In this document: positions 33,901 to 43,017 of the stretch, piece by piece
Layout: the number at the start of each line of letters is the position of its first letter
Position numbering within the stretch: position 1 is the stretch's first letter
Source of the DNA: Microbulbifer pacificus
GTDB lineage: Bacteria; Pseudomonadota; Gammaproteobacteria; Pseudomonadales; Cellvibrionaceae
NCBI RefSeq assembly: GCF_002959965.1
Contig: NZ_PREV01000026.1
Coordinates: 1,929,501-1,993,500 of the forward strand
Direction of reading: 5' to 3'
DNA length: 64,000 nucleotides
The notes under the pieces: model-generated
What the model saw: only the letters and a program-made list of their open reading frames with translations
Database searches by the model: none
Told to the model about the DNA's origin: nothing
Translations under genes and position numbers: made by a program

Positions 33901-34498
33901 CGCGATCATGGGCAGCCGCGAGATCGTGGTTAAGAGCCTCGGACCGCAGTTTGCCGGTGTGCAGGGTGTGTCTGGTGCCACCGTGACCGGTGACGGTACC
34001 GTGGTGGTGATTCTCGATGCCCACGCCCTGCTGCGGAAGCACTCTGCGCTGCTGGCTCGCCCGGAAGCGCCACTGCTGCAGCACATCGGTACCAGCAGTA
34101 CCCGTGAGGAGCCGGAAGCGCAGAAACTGGTGATGGTGGTGGACGACTCGGTAACCGTGCGCAAGGTAACCACGCGCTTCCTGGAGCGCGAGGGCTACCG
34201 CGTAATCACCGCCAAAGATGGCCAGGATGCAATTATCCAGCTGCAGGATGTGATCCCGGATGTGATGCTGCTGGATATCGAAATGCCGCGTATGGACGGT
34301 TTCGAGGTGGCGCGCAACATTCGCTCCAGCAGTCGTCTGAGGGATATTCCGATCATCATGATCACTTCCCGTACCGGCAAGAAGCACCGCGATCACGCGC
34401 TGTCTCTGGGGGTCAACCACTATCTGGGCAAACCCTATCAGGAGGAAATCCTGCTGGGCGCCATCCGCGATTACACCGAAGCGGGGGTGAATGCCTGA
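27998..34498 (+). CDS. chpA: Giant hybrid chemotaxis kinase ChpA (PilL)
   Basis: This 2166-residue CheA-type kinase starts at GTG with GAGG seven bases upstream. An N-terminal FimL-like region carries a degenerate phosphotransfer motif (His57 in HQVHGSLHM). Three canonical HPt sites follow: His768 (FHTLKGSGRM), His931 (LHTLKGSAHM) and His1392 (LHTFKGGARM), separated by long acidic linkers. Then come the dimerisation region (about 1555-1660), the ATPase with HMLRNAVDHGIE (about 1742), ISDDGAGINL and GRGVGMDVV, a CheW domain and a C-terminal receiver with Asp2093. It phosphorylates PilG and PilH. It is somewhat shorter than the roughly 2470-residue Pseudomonas protein I recall. Confidence 0.96.
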   Translation: MSRDNPNFVALDWLIGEINETLAQARQQLETFASDSSAADTSADSSGLLKNCLNLIHQVHGSLHMAELTGAAMLAEEMEQLVQALASGEVENSDETREFLMRALLELPLYLEKIAFQRRDNAVLLLPLLNDLRAVRRERLITEGALFSPDLSALEFASGARQPLLDNNIKLQELVAKLRKMYHVAAASLIRDVNSGESIAYLNKVCEKMVLLYSGSQRQHLWEILRGLLEAIADHRVSVLPALRQLLRRIDVEFRLLAGQGARALDARPDHDLIRNLLFYVYLAGPNGTRTEALYRQFALDQAVPGTPRPDTEDALAMGPEAMGTAVAALREELANVREALDPSVTTGERPPLSDTAVIAKRIADTLGVLGLENQRTRARAIYEYLRDASRSIEPDELLMQAASELVQLDSGLAAAMERDRRNDSESPLMGEATSRVLREARIGLETVKEAVVEYIASHWDAGHLSLVPKRLQEVYGGLDMVGYQRAAEIVGACKNYIEERLINAGDQPDWKLLDTLADAVTSVEYYLERRADGIEDADMLLALAEDSVATLGYAVANGEGAVEPGHGNGDASNESHSEVEDFAAEFVFEEPGTVDGELNDAPVDEEQRALDSFEFSLDIDEVEPADDNDSAAEPDAESENLLSSSLAGFSAALIEEAKADAVIESNEDASSLLEESWFASEDAADLAESAIGEDAEETASSLPESPVVTPAPMLEEDDDSSIIDEEILEIFLEEAAEVLDTINHYFPLWAANFDNRDALVEFRRGFHTLKGSGRMVEALEVGELAWAVENMLNRVLDETVTPGRAHVLLIERVMAKLPSMIEGFRTHSGDPDPAGTAELDAWAKQLSHGEVPEALLQSTPRVATSVVEKMAVGAVDDGVDDSVDDNAQLWEIFAQEAETHLATVAEFLSEMERAAPVYGIPSDPLHRALHTLKGSAHMAEVTQVAELMAPLERFAKELRTYQVAIDSDIFELISDAASYVKSVLNQIYRGEPLHVERSEQYLARVAELQERAVGHLIREREANEPKAVDPQLLAVIMADGMKVLLDADQMLSQWRSHPGDTSILLPVAEELDVLQQAAGQAQLPALQELSQLLLAVYRQVIDGHLEEEPALWAALEQGHNELLDLVDAVAASTDLPSVSEVVGEALRTLAQGDDGESDEDIDLAEYGIDSSEFTFGEEITAAAPAGTDEDERGAIAVDAGEDDDEQLLADLSFDDLLAAESEAGDTVAATAETEISLQLPIDSEIEIVDAPEMDADIIDPDGIEIAGTGDTGDIEPEHADVSKGFELSPAKTTADELSLDDLELPPALQRESEVSPAAAALSAEAPAVVAETDGELGATQRALLADIDPDVVEVFLEEAGDLMDELEELIQNWEQSPEDLTAPEALKRVLHTFKGGARMAALMGLGEVAHRFETVIENMQSGSSPSAAFFADAHRIYDRLASGVDTVRAWIGGEEIGPFCALLETRWADTQTAEDVEVAAELPPATPVVEEHTAAEVEEAGDLSDDDYTPPVEVIENVSVPATSPASNVLPFVRKSKNVGDRNGGQTRSQPQEMVRVASELLEELVNLAGETSISRGRLEEQVSEFGLALDEMDSTLSRLNEQLRRLDKETEAQIHFRQEQLAEQDVDFDPLEMDRYSSIQQLSRSLLESTSDLLELRQTLGNKARDTETLLLQQSRVNTELQEGLMRSRMVPFSRLVPRLRRIVRQVSAELGKQVDLVFSNVEGELDRSMLERMVAPLEHMLRNAVDHGIEIPQKRRDAGKPERGRISVALAREGSEVVITISDDGAGINLMRVREKAIESGLMRADAELSNNEIMQFILQAGFSTAEKVTQISGRGVGMDVVSAEIKLIGGSVTIGSQAGKGTEFVVRLPFTVSVNRALMVKVGDDLFALPLNTIEGIVRLSPFELEHYYRTPEARFEYAGEPYQVNYFGSLLQSSAQPRLAVEDMQMPVLLVRSENTAMALQVDAIMGSREIVVKSLGPQFAGVQGVSGATVTGDGTVVVILDAHALLRKHSALLARPEAPLLQHIGTSSTREEPEAQKLVMVVDDSVTVRKVTTRFLEREGYRVITAKDGQDAIIQLQDVIPDVMLLDIEMPRMDGFEVARNIRSSSRLRDIPIIMITSRTGKKHRDHALSLGVNHYLGKPYQEEILLGAIRDYTEAGVNA

Positions 34499-34563
34499 TG
34501 GCGGTGCCAGTCAATTACGAATCTGTAGAAGCCCGAGTGCGTGGCGGAGAGTACACAGCATGA
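34498..34563 (+). CDS. 21-codon mini-ORF coupled to chpA and chpC
   Basis: ATG at 34498 overlaps the chpA stop by one base (TGATG). The frame encodes MAVPVNYESVEARVRGGEYT plus Ala and ends in a TGA at 34561 that overlaps the chpC ATG (ATGA). It occupies the position of chpB in Pseudomonas. It could be a remnant of a deleted chpB or a translational-coupling leader. Confidence 0.35.
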   Translation: MAVPVNYESVEARVRGGEYTA

Positions 34564-35045
34564 GTGGATCAGACGCCCTGCCCACCACCGAACTGCCACA
34601 GGAAGTCAGCAGTCTGCTGTTGCCGCTGGCGGACGGCCATCTGCTGGTACCGGTGGATACCCTGTCTGAAATCATCGCCCTGCAGAGCCCGGTTTCCGCG
34701 TTCGATGCCCCCGACTGGTATATGGGTGAGCTGCACTGGCGCGAGCTGCGCCTGCCGCTGGTGTCGTTCGAGGTCATGCGCGGCAACCCCATGCCGGTGC
34801 TGCGCAGCAATTGCCGTATTGCCGTGTTGAGCAGTGGCAACGGTGAGGGCGATCTGCCGTTTTTTGCCGTGGTGCTGCAGGGTACCCCTCGCCTGGTACG
34901 GGTCACTCCCGATGAGTTGGCGGGGCGGGAAGGCGACTGCGCCATGGGCGAGTTGATGCACGTGGCGCTGTCCGGGGAAGCGGCGGTCATTCCCGATCTG
35001 TCTGCTATTGAGGAAGCTTGCCTGGCGTACCGCAGTCGCCGTTGA
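34560..35045 (+). CDS. chpC: CheW-like adaptor ChpC
   Basis: This 161-residue protein starts at the ATG at 34560, with GGAGAG eight bases upstream (the open frame begins at 34491 inside chpA). A CheW domain covers most of it: SLLLPLADGHLLVPVDTLSEIIALQSPVSAF, WYMGELHWRELRLPLVSFEVM, then FFAVVLQGTPRLVRVTPDEL. In Pseudomonas ChpC links additional receptors to ChpA and lies last in the cluster. A strong terminator follows. Confidence 0.9.
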   Translation: MSGSDALPTTELPQEVSSLLLPLADGHLLVPVDTLSEIIALQSPVSAFDAPDWYMGELHWRELRLPLVSFEVMRGNPMPVLRSNCRIAVLSSGNGEGDLPFFAVVLQGTPRLVRVTPDELAGREGDCAMGELMHVALSGEAAVIPDLSAIEEACLAYRSRR

Positions 35046-35064
35046 GTGAGGCTGGTCTTCCGGG

Positions 35065-35104
35065 AGCCACAAAAAAACCGCCATCAAGGCGGTTTTTTTT
35101 GTGG
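35065..35104. terminator. Bidirectional terminator between chpC and mrcA
   Basis: ACCGCC (35077-35082) and GGCGGT (35088-35093) form a stem over ATCAA, with A7 on the left and T8 on the right, so it can end transcription from both strands. Flanking CCAC/GTGG extends the palindrome. Confidence 0.95.
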
Positions 35105-35128
35105 TTGGCGTTCCGTCGTGATCCGGTC

Positions 35129-37819
35129 TCAGAAGATTTCCTCCGGCAGGCCTTCCTGGGCCTGCTGCTCGCTGGCGGAGGGGGTGTCCGGGTTATCGGA
35201 ATAGATGGAGGGGTAGTTACTGTATGTCTCCCGTCCCGGCACCTTGTCGGCGCGGAAGATTTCGAAAATACCTCCGCTTGAGGTGCGCAACCCGGTGCGC
35301 GGATTGATACGCATGGTGACGATGGTGTCCGGTTGTGCCAGGTGGCGCTCGGGCAGGCCTTCCAGCGCCGTGCTCATAAAATCTATCCAGATTGGCAGTG
35401 CCGCTGAGCCACCGTATTCATTGCGACCGATGGGTGTGTTGTCGTCAAACCCGACCCAGGTGCTGGTGGCCAGATAGGGGCTGTAGCCGGAGAACCAGGC
35501 GTCGCGCGGGCCGTTGGTAGTACCGGTCTTGCCGGCAATATCACCGCGCTTCATTACCAGCGCCTTGCGCCCGGTACCGAGCTTGATTACGTCCTTCAAC
35601 ATGGAATCCATGATGTAGGCCGTTTCCGCTGACATGGCGCGCGGCGCGCGCGGGCGCGCCTGCTCGTCGGCCTGCAGGGGGGCCACTGGCAGTGTGCGCA
35701 GCTCGATGGGTTCGCGCTCTTCCGATGACATTACCGTTTCCTGGCGGAGCGCCTGCAGGTCGATGGGCTCGGGCTCCGGGCCGCGTTCTTCACCGATTTC
35801 CGGGCAGTCCTGACACACGGTCAGGGGCAACGCCTGATACACGGTGTCACCGTGGACATCCAGCACCTGATTTACCAGATATGGTTCGATGCGGAAGCCG
35901 CCATTGGCGAAGGCCGCATAGCCGCGCACCATTTCCAGCGGAGTCAGCGCGGAGCTGCCGAGGGCGATGGAGAGGTTGCGCGCGAGCTTGTCGCGTTCAA
36001 AGCCGAACCCCTCGACAAAGGTGAGTGCGCGGTCCAGACCGAGGGATTGCAACAGGCGAATGGAGACCATGTTGCGCGACATATACAGCGCTTTGCGCAG
36101 ACGGGTGGGGCCGAGGAAATCGCCGCCGTCGTTCTCCGGTCGCCACACGTCCTGCAGATTGGTCTGTTCAAAGATGATGGGGGCGTCGTTGATGATACTG
36201 GCCGCAGTGTAGCCGCGCTCGATCGCCGCCGAATAGATGAATGGCTTGAAGCTGGAGCCGGGTTGACGTGCCGCCTGGGTAACACGGTTGAAGTGGCTCT
36301 GGCGGAAATCGTAGCCACCGACCAGCGCACGGATAGCGCCATCCTCCGGCTGCAGTGAAACCAATGCACCCTGGGCGGTCGGAACCTGGGTGATATGCCA
36401 TTCCTCCCGGGCCTGGGGTGCTTCGAGGGCCTCCTCCTCGGAAAGTCCGTCCGGCGTGGAGAATGGGTCTTCGGTGATTCCCGCCTCGGCGAGGCTGTCG
36501 GCGGCGCTTTCCATCGCCGCATTGCGTGCCTTTTTCTGCTCTTCTGCCACCTGTTCGGCGGAGATCACGACACGACGCACGCGTACCACATCGCCGGGGG
36601 CAAACATTTCATCGGCGGACTTGAGGCTCGCGCCACGGGCGTTTTCAGAAATATAGGGCCGGATGCTACTGAGACCGCGATCCCATGGAATTTCGACGAC
36701 ACGCCGATCGCGCAGTTGTACACGGATACTCCGAGCCGCAACCGCGGTCACTACCGCAGGCTGCAGACCTCCGAGTACCGGAATTTCCTGCAGCAGGTCT
36801 ACCAGCTGGTCATTGTCCGCCAGCAGCTCCGGATCCAGGCGCTGCTCCGGGCCGCGGTAGCCGTGGCGACCGTCATAGGTCTCAAGGCCCTTTTGCAGGG
36901 CAGTGCGCGCGGCGTCCTGCAATTTGCTGTCGACGGTAGTGATGACCTGGTAGCCGTCGGTATAGGCGGCGTCGCCAAACAGGTCAACGGCCTCCTTGCG
37001 CGCCATTTCCGCCACATAGGGAGCACTCATGTCCAGGTCGCGGCCGTGGTAGCGGGCGGTGACTGGAGCGGTAATGGAGTTCTTGTAATCGTCCGAACCT
37101 ATGTAACCCAGGTCCAGCATGCGTTTCAGGATCCAGTTGCGCCGCACCAGTGCGCGCGAGGGGTTGGCCAGCGGGTTATACGTGGATGGCGCCTTGGGCA
37201 GGCCGGCCATCATCGCCCACTGGGCCAGGTTCAGCTCGTTGATATCTTTGCCGTAGTACACATGGGCGGCGGCCTGGAAGCCGTAGGCGCGGTTGCCGAG
37301 GAAGATCTTGTTGATGTAGAGGGCGAGAATCTCGTCCTTGCTGAGTTCTTGCTCAATCTGAAGTGAAAGCAGGATTTCGTTGAATTTGCGGATGAAACGC
37401 TGTTCCCGGGTCAGGAAGAAGTTGCGCGCCACCTGCATGGTGAGCGTGCTGCCGCCGGACTGGATGGAGCCGCTCGCCACCAGCTGCCGAAATGCGCGCA
37501 TCAGGCCTTTGATGGAGACACCGCTGTGGGAATAAAAGGTGTCATCTTCCGCCGCCAGAATGGCCTTGATGAACATCTCCGGGGTCTGTTCGATGGTAAT
37601 CGGGCTGCGGCGTTTCTCCCCGAACTCACCGATGAGCTTCATATCCGCGGAATAGATACGCAGTGGCGTCTGCAGGCGGATATCGCGCAGACTCTCTACC
37701 GAGGGCAGGCCCGGCTTGAGGTACATATAAATGCTGGAGAGTGCCATGGCGCCGGCGGCGGCACCGGCCAGAGCCAGCCACAACAGGGACAGCAGGCGGT
37801 TGCGGGCTTTTTCGGTCAT
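35129..37819 (-). CDS. mrcA: Penicillin-binding protein 1A
   Basis: This 896-residue bifunctional peptidoglycan synthase starts at the ATG at 37819; an in-frame TTG at 37870 is less likely. The N-terminal membrane anchor (about residues 7-32) is followed by a GT51 glycosyltransferase with AAEDDTFYSHSGVS and GGSTLTMQVARNFFL. An OB-like insert and the transpeptidase domain come next, with SSFK (in PGSSFKPFIYSAAIERG), SRN (MSRNMVSIRLL) and KTG (GKTGTTNGPRDAWFSGY). It polymerises and cross-links glycan strands in the periplasm. It lies divergent from pilM, as in Pseudomonas. Confidence 0.97.
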   Translation of the reverse strand: MTEKARNRLLSLLWLALAGAAAGAMALSSIYMYLKPGLPSVESLRDIRLQTPLRIYSADMKLIGEFGEKRRSPITIEQTPEMFIKAILAAEDDTFYSHSGVSIKGLMRAFRQLVASGSIQSGGSTLTMQVARNFFLTREQRFIRKFNEILLSLQIEQELSKDEILALYINKIFLGNRAYGFQAAAHVYYGKDINELNLAQWAMMAGLPKAPSTYNPLANPSRALVRRNWILKRMLDLGYIGSDDYKNSITAPVTARYHGRDLDMSAPYVAEMARKEAVDLFGDAAYTDGYQVITTVDSKLQDAARTALQKGLETYDGRHGYRGPEQRLDPELLADNDQLVDLLQEIPVLGGLQPAVVTAVAARSIRVQLRDRRVVEIPWDRGLSSIRPYISENARGASLKSADEMFAPGDVVRVRRVVISAEQVAEEQKKARNAAMESAADSLAEAGITEDPFSTPDGLSEEEALEAPQAREEWHITQVPTAQGALVSLQPEDGAIRALVGGYDFRQSHFNRVTQAARQPGSSFKPFIYSAAIERGYTAASIINDAPIIFEQTNLQDVWRPENDGGDFLGPTRLRKALYMSRNMVSIRLLQSLGLDRALTFVEGFGFERDKLARNLSIALGSSALTPLEMVRGYAAFANGGFRIEPYLVNQVLDVHGDTVYQALPLTVCQDCPEIGEERGPEPEPIDLQALRQETVMSSEEREPIELRTLPVAPLQADEQARPRAPRAMSAETAYIMDSMLKDVIKLGTGRKALVMKRGDIAGKTGTTNGPRDAWFSGYSPYLATSTWVGFDDNTPIGRNEYGGSAALPIWIDFMSTALEGLPERHLAQPDTIVTMRINPRTGLRTSSGGIFEIFRADKVPGRETYSNYPSIYSDNPDTPSASEQQAQEGLPEEIF

Positions 37820-37869
37820 GGAAATGCTTCTGTGTACGTCTTGATCAAAATTGTCGGCACTGTTCGACA

Positions 37870-37875
37870 ATTATA
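37870..37875 (-). promoter_or_regulatory. Candidate -10 for mrcA
   Basis: TATAAT on the minus strand about 50 bases upstream of mrcA. No good -35 at 16-18 bases. Confidence 0.4.
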
Positions 37876-37910
37876 CGAATAATGTGCGCTGTTACCTATG
37901 CAAAAGGCGG

Positions 37911-37938
37911 TTGCGACGGTAATTTAAAGTGCTATACC
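37911..37938 (+). promoter_or_regulatory. Candidate sigma-70 promoter for pilMNOPQ
   Basis: TTGCGA (37911-37916), 16-base spacer, TATACC (37933-37938), 37 bases before pilM. Confidence 0.5.
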
Positions 37939-37953
37939 ATCAAACCTTCATAA

Positions 37954-39051
<1,098 letters not shown>

Positions 39052-39054
39052 GAC

Positions 39055-39636
39055 ATGGCAAAGATCAACCTACTCCCCTGGCGCCAGGAATACCGGGCGC
39101 AGAAACAGAAAGAATTTCAGCAGGTCGCCGTACTGGTGGTGATTGCGGCCGGTTTTTCCGTGTTTATGTGGATGAAAACCGTGGACGCGCAGATCGCCAA
39201 TCAGAACGAGCGCAACCAGCTGCTGACTACGGAAATCGCTGCCCTCGATAAGCAGGTGCGAGAGATCAAGGATCTCAAGAAGCGCCGCCAGGAATTGATT
39301 GACCGGATGCGGGTGATCCAGGAGCTGCAGGGCAACCGTCCGCTGTCGGTGCGCTACTTCGACGAAATGGTGCGAGCGGCACCAGAGGGACTGTGGCTCA
39401 CCAATCTGACACGCACTGGCAAAACCCTGAAGGTTTCGGGGGTGGCGGAATCCAACAACCGGGTTTCCTCTTTTATGCGCAGCCTCGATCAGTCCGAATG
39501 GTTTGAGTCGCCCAACCTTACCGGGGTAACGGCCAAGCCGGAATTCGGTGAGCAGGCGAGCGCATTTGAGATGACGGTCAGCGTCAGCGGCCGCAAAAAA
39601 GAAGAAGATGGCGACGCCGCCAACAATGGAGCGTAA
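39055..39636 (+). CDS. pilN: Type IV pilus assembly protein PilN
   Basis: This 193-residue bitopic inner-membrane protein has the PilM-binding motif INLLPWR at residues 4-10, a membrane helix at about 24-42 and a coiled coil (NQLLTTEIAALDKQVREIKDLKKRRQELIDRM). A periplasmic ferredoxin-like domain follows. It pairs with PilO. A polar Lys/Glu/Asn tail ends the protein. Confidence 0.96.
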   Translation: MAKINLLPWRQEYRAQKQKEFQQVAVLVVIAAGFSVFMWMKTVDAQIANQNERNQLLTTEIAALDKQVREIKDLKKRRQELIDRMRVIQELQGNRPLSVRYFDEMVRAAPEGLWLTNLTRTGKTLKVSGVAESNNRVSSFMRSLDQSEWFESPNLTGVTAKPEFGEQASAFEMTVSVSGRKKEEDGDAANNGA

Positions 39637-39638
39637 CC

Positions 39639-40259
39639 GTGGCGCTTGAAGATACCCTCAAACAGCTGAATCAGCTGGATATCAACGATATCGACTTTTC
39701 CCGCGTCGGTGTCTGGCCTCTGGCCGGGCGCGTGGCCTTGTTGATCCTGATTGCGGCCGTCCTCGTGGGTGGCGGTTACTTTTTCATGATCAAGGATCGC
39801 TACAGTCAGCTGGAGTTCGCCGCCAACAAGGAGCGCGAACTGTTCACGCAATTCGAGCGCAAGTCCTTCGAGGCCGCCAATCTGGAAGCCTATCGCGAAC
39901 AGCTGGTGGAAATGGAGGAAACGTTTGGCGCGCTGCTCAAGCAACTGCCAAAAGACACCGAGGTGCCCGGCCTGTTGGAAGACATCGATGAATTTGGTCG
40001 CGGCAGTGGCCTGACCATTCAAAAGGTCGCGCTCGAAGGGGAGCAGGTGGGCGAGTTCTACGTGGAGCTGCCCATTCGCATCGAGGTCCAGGGCGGCTAC
40101 CACGAGTTTGGTGCGTTCATCAGTGGCATCGCGGGTATGCCCCGTATCGTCACCCTGCACGACTTTGATATCCAGACCAGCAAGGATGGCGCGGCGCTGC
40201 TGAACATGGTGGTGAATGCGAAAACCTATCGCTACAAGGATCAGGGGGAAGAGGGATGA
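39639..40259 (+). CDS. pilO: Type IV pilus assembly protein PilO
   Basis: This 206-residue protein starts at GTG two bases after pilN. A membrane helix lies at about residues 28-48 (AGRVALLILIAAVLVGGGYFFMI), followed by a coiled coil and a periplasmic ferredoxin-like domain (FYVELPIRIEVQGGYHEFGAFISGIAGMPRIVTLHDF). It forms heterodimers with PilN and contacts PilP. Its stop overlaps the pilP start (ATGA). Confidence 0.96.
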   Translation: MALEDTLKQLNQLDINDIDFSRVGVWPLAGRVALLILIAAVLVGGGYFFMIKDRYSQLEFAANKERELFTQFERKSFEAANLEAYREQLVEMEETFGALLKQLPKDTEVPGLLEDIDEFGRGSGLTIQKVALEGEQVGEFYVELPIRIEVQGGYHEFGAFISGIAGMPRIVTLHDFDIQTSKDGAALLNMVVNAKTYRYKDQGEEG

Positions 40260-40783
40260 AAAAATACTTCGCTCTGACCGCGGCGCTGCTGGCGCTGGCG
40301 GGTTGTAGTCTGGACGGAAGTCACGGTGACCTGCGGGATAAAATGGCGGCCGTCAAGCACAAGCCCAAGGGCCAGATTGAACCGATCCCCACGTTTACGC
40401 CATACAGCCCATACGTATACAGCGCGGCGGCTCTGCGCAGCCCGTTCATGCGCCCGATACTGGAGGCGGATCAGCGTCTGGTTGGTCGCAAGCTCGATGT
40501 CGCACCGGACCTGAACCGGCAGAAAGAGTTGCTGGAGCGCTACCCCTTCGACGCCCTCTCCATGGTGGGCACCCTGTCTCGCGGCGGCCAGCTGTGGGCA
40601 CTGATCAACGACAGTGAAGGCGGTATCCACCGCATCACCATCGGCAATTACATGGGCAAAAATCACGGGCGTGTGGTCAACGCCTCATCGTCACAGATCG
40701 ATGTACTGGAAATTGTGCCGGACGGCACCGGCGGCTGGATTGAACGGCCGCGGGCTCTGACTTTGGAAGAGAAGGACAACTAA
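40256..40783 (+). CDS. pilP: Type IV pilus lipoprotein PilP
   Basis: This 175-residue lipoprotein has signal MKKYFALTAALLALAGC with lipidated Cys17. A disordered linker precedes the conserved beta domain (RYPFDALSMVGTLSRGGQLWALINDSEGGIHRITIGNYMGKNHGRVV). It tethers the PilNO inner-membrane complex to the secretin PilQ. Confidence 0.96.
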   Translation: MKKYFALTAALLALAGCSLDGSHGDLRDKMAAVKHKPKGQIEPIPTFTPYSPYVYSAAALRSPFMRPILEADQRLVGRKLDVAPDLNRQKELLERYPFDALSMVGTLSRGGQLWALINDSEGGIHRITIGNYMGKNHGRVVNASSSQIDVLEIVPDGTGGWIERPRALTLEEKDN

Positions 40784-40785
40784 AA

Positions 40786-43017
40786 ATGATCACCAAGCAA
40801 CTCACCAGCGTATTGGCGCCGGTCGCCAAGGCACTGCCGCGCCTCAAAGCGCTGCTGCTGGGCCTGCTGATTCTTCCGCTGGCGGCGCCCACTCTGGCCA
40901 GCCAGCTGAACGACATCCAGTTTTCCGAACTGCCGGGAAGCCGCTTGCAGCTTCGTCTGACGTTCAGTGACGTACCGCCGGAACCCACCGGTTATACCAT
41001 TGAACAGCCCGCGCGCATTGTCATGGACTTTGCCGGGGTCGAGAGCGTGTTGCCACAGAAAAAATACAGTCTGGACATCGGTGCCGCACGCAGTGCGGTA
41101 ATCGTTTCCGGCGAGGACCGCACCCGTCTGATCCTGAATCTGGATGAGCTCCCTGTGTACACCAGCGAGCGCATCGGCAACCAGGTGGTGCTGGAAGTGG
41201 GTGCCGACAGCGCGACCACCGCGAGTGTGGCCGCGGCGCCGGTGCACAGCAGTACCAATATCGGCGGCAGCGCCCAGTTCAAGGCGGCGAGCGGAGTCGG
41301 TATCCGCAATGTGGATTTCCGTCGTGGCCAGGGCGGTGAAGGCAAGGTGATTATCAGCCTGACCGACCCGGCGGTGAACATCGACGTCGAGCGTACCAAA
41401 GGCAAAATCGTGTTGACCTTCCTCGGCGCGGAGTTGCCGCCGGCACTGCGCCAGCGTCTGGATGTGACCGATTTTGCCACCCCGGTAAATGCCATCAGCG
41501 TGGATTACGATGGTCGCAACACGGTAATTACCGTGGACCCGCACGACGGTGATTACGATTACCTGGCCTATCAGGCGGACACCGAATACGTGCTTAGCGT
41601 CAAGCCGCTGACGGTGGCTCAGGTGCGTGAAAAGCAGAAGGAATTCCAGTTCAGTGGCGAGAAACTGTCATTGAACTTCCAGGACATTGAAGTGCGTTCC
41701 GTACTGCAGCTGATCGCCGATTTCACCGATCTCAATCTGGTGGCGAGTGATACCGTACAGGGCCGTATTACCCTGCGCCTCGACGGCGTGCCGTGGGATC
41801 AGGCGCTGGAGCTGATCCTGAAGGCCAAGGGGCTGGATAAGCGTCAGGAAGGCAATGTGATCATGGTGGCGCCGGCGGCTGAGATTGCCGAGCGCGAGCG
41901 CCGCGAGCTGGAAACCCGCAAGCAGCTGGAAGAGCTGGCGCCGCTGCGCACCGAGTATGTCCAAATCCGCTACGCGGATGCCCGCGAAATTTTCACCTTG
42001 TTTGTTGGTGACCGCATGGGGCAGCAAGGCGGTGCCGGTGGATTTGGTCAAGGCAATTTTGCCGGTGGACGAGATGATCAGGAGGGTCGCAGCATTCTGT
42101 CCTCCCGCGGCAGCGCCATCGTGGACGAGCGCACCAACACCATTATCCTCACCGATACCGACGACAAGATCGCCCAGTTCCGCGATCTGATCAACGCCAT
42201 CGATATTCCCATCCGCCAGGTGATGATCGAGGCGCGTATAGTGACAGCCAATACCGATTTTGAGAAAAGTCTGGGGGTGCGCTGGAGTTACCTGGAGGAT
42301 CACAATGTGGGTGACGACGGCATCGGTATCGGTTCCGGTCGTCAGCTCGGGCTGATATCTGATGGCGATGGCAGTGGCCCGGATCTCTCCGCTCCGCAAA
42401 CCGAGCACAGCCCGATGCTGGTGGATCTGGGTATCGCCAACCCGGCGGGCAGCGTGGCCTACGCCATCCTGAAAGAAGATTTCCTGCTGGGACTCGAGTT
42501 GTCCGCGCTGGAAGATGTGGGCAAGGCAGAGATCGTTTCTCAGCCCAAAGTGGTAACCGGCGACAAGCAGGAGGCCAGCATCCGCTCCGGTGTGGAGATT
42601 CCGTATCTGGAAGCAACCTCCTCCGGTGCGGCGTCCGTGACCTTCAAGGAAGCGGTGCTGCTGCTGAACGTGACTCCGCAGATCACTCCGGACGACAACA
42701 TCATCATGAATCTGAACATCGACCAGAACAGTGTTGGTGAACTGTTCACCAACGTGATTACCGGTGCGCAGATTCCGGCGATCAACGTGAACTCACTGCA
42801 GACCAAGGTTCTGGTGCGCAACGGCGAGACGATCGTGTTGGGTGGTATTTTCGAAGCGCAAACAATTGAAGGGGAGACCAAGGTGCCGTTCCTCGGGGAT
42901 ATCCCGTTCCTCGGTCACCTGTTCAAGCAATCCACCAAACAGGAAGACAAGCGCGAGCTGCTGATTTTCATCACTCCGCGCATCATGCAAGACGAGTTCA
43001 TGTCTTTCAGCAAGTGA
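40786..43017 (+). CDS. pilQ: Type IV pilus secretin PilQ
   Basis: This 743-residue outer-membrane secretin has a signal sequence (about residues 20-38) and two AMIN domains (about 40-150 and 165-265) that bind peptidoglycan. The secretin N0 domain is at about 286-352 (LSLNFQDIEVRSVLQLIADFTDLNLVASDTVQG). N1 and the secretin channel follow, with VPFLGDIPFLGHLFK near the C terminus. The pilus passes through it. A Gly-rich insertion (QQGGAGGFGQGNFAGG, about 409-424) is visible in N1. Confidence 0.97.
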   Translation: MITKQLTSVLAPVAKALPRLKALLLGLLILPLAAPTLASQLNDIQFSELPGSRLQLRLTFSDVPPEPTGYTIEQPARIVMDFAGVESVLPQKKYSLDIGAARSAVIVSGEDRTRLILNLDELPVYTSERIGNQVVLEVGADSATTASVAAAPVHSSTNIGGSAQFKAASGVGIRNVDFRRGQGGEGKVIISLTDPAVNIDVERTKGKIVLTFLGAELPPALRQRLDVTDFATPVNAISVDYDGRNTVITVDPHDGDYDYLAYQADTEYVLSVKPLTVAQVREKQKEFQFSGEKLSLNFQDIEVRSVLQLIADFTDLNLVASDTVQGRITLRLDGVPWDQALELILKAKGLDKRQEGNVIMVAPAAEIAERERRELETRKQLEELAPLRTEYVQIRYADAREIFTLFVGDRMGQQGGAGGFGQGNFAGGRDDQEGRSILSSRGSAIVDERTNTIILTDTDDKIAQFRDLINAIDIPIRQVMIEARIVTANTDFEKSLGVRWSYLEDHNVGDDGIGIGSGRQLGLISDGDGSGPDLSAPQTEHSPMLVDLGIANPAGSVAYAILKEDFLLGLELSALEDVGKAEIVSQPKVVTGDKQEASIRSGVEIPYLEATSSGAASVTFKEAVLLLNVTPQITPDDNIIMNLNIDQNSVGELFTNVITGAQIPAINVNSLQTKVLVRNGETIVLGGIFEAQTIEGETKVPFLGDIPFLGHLFKQSTKQEDKRELLIFITPRIMQDEFMSFSK

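Noticed and set aside
37820..37870. TTG start for mrcA adding 17 residues
   Set aside because: The ATG at 37819 begins directly at the usual cytoplasmic tail and membrane anchor.
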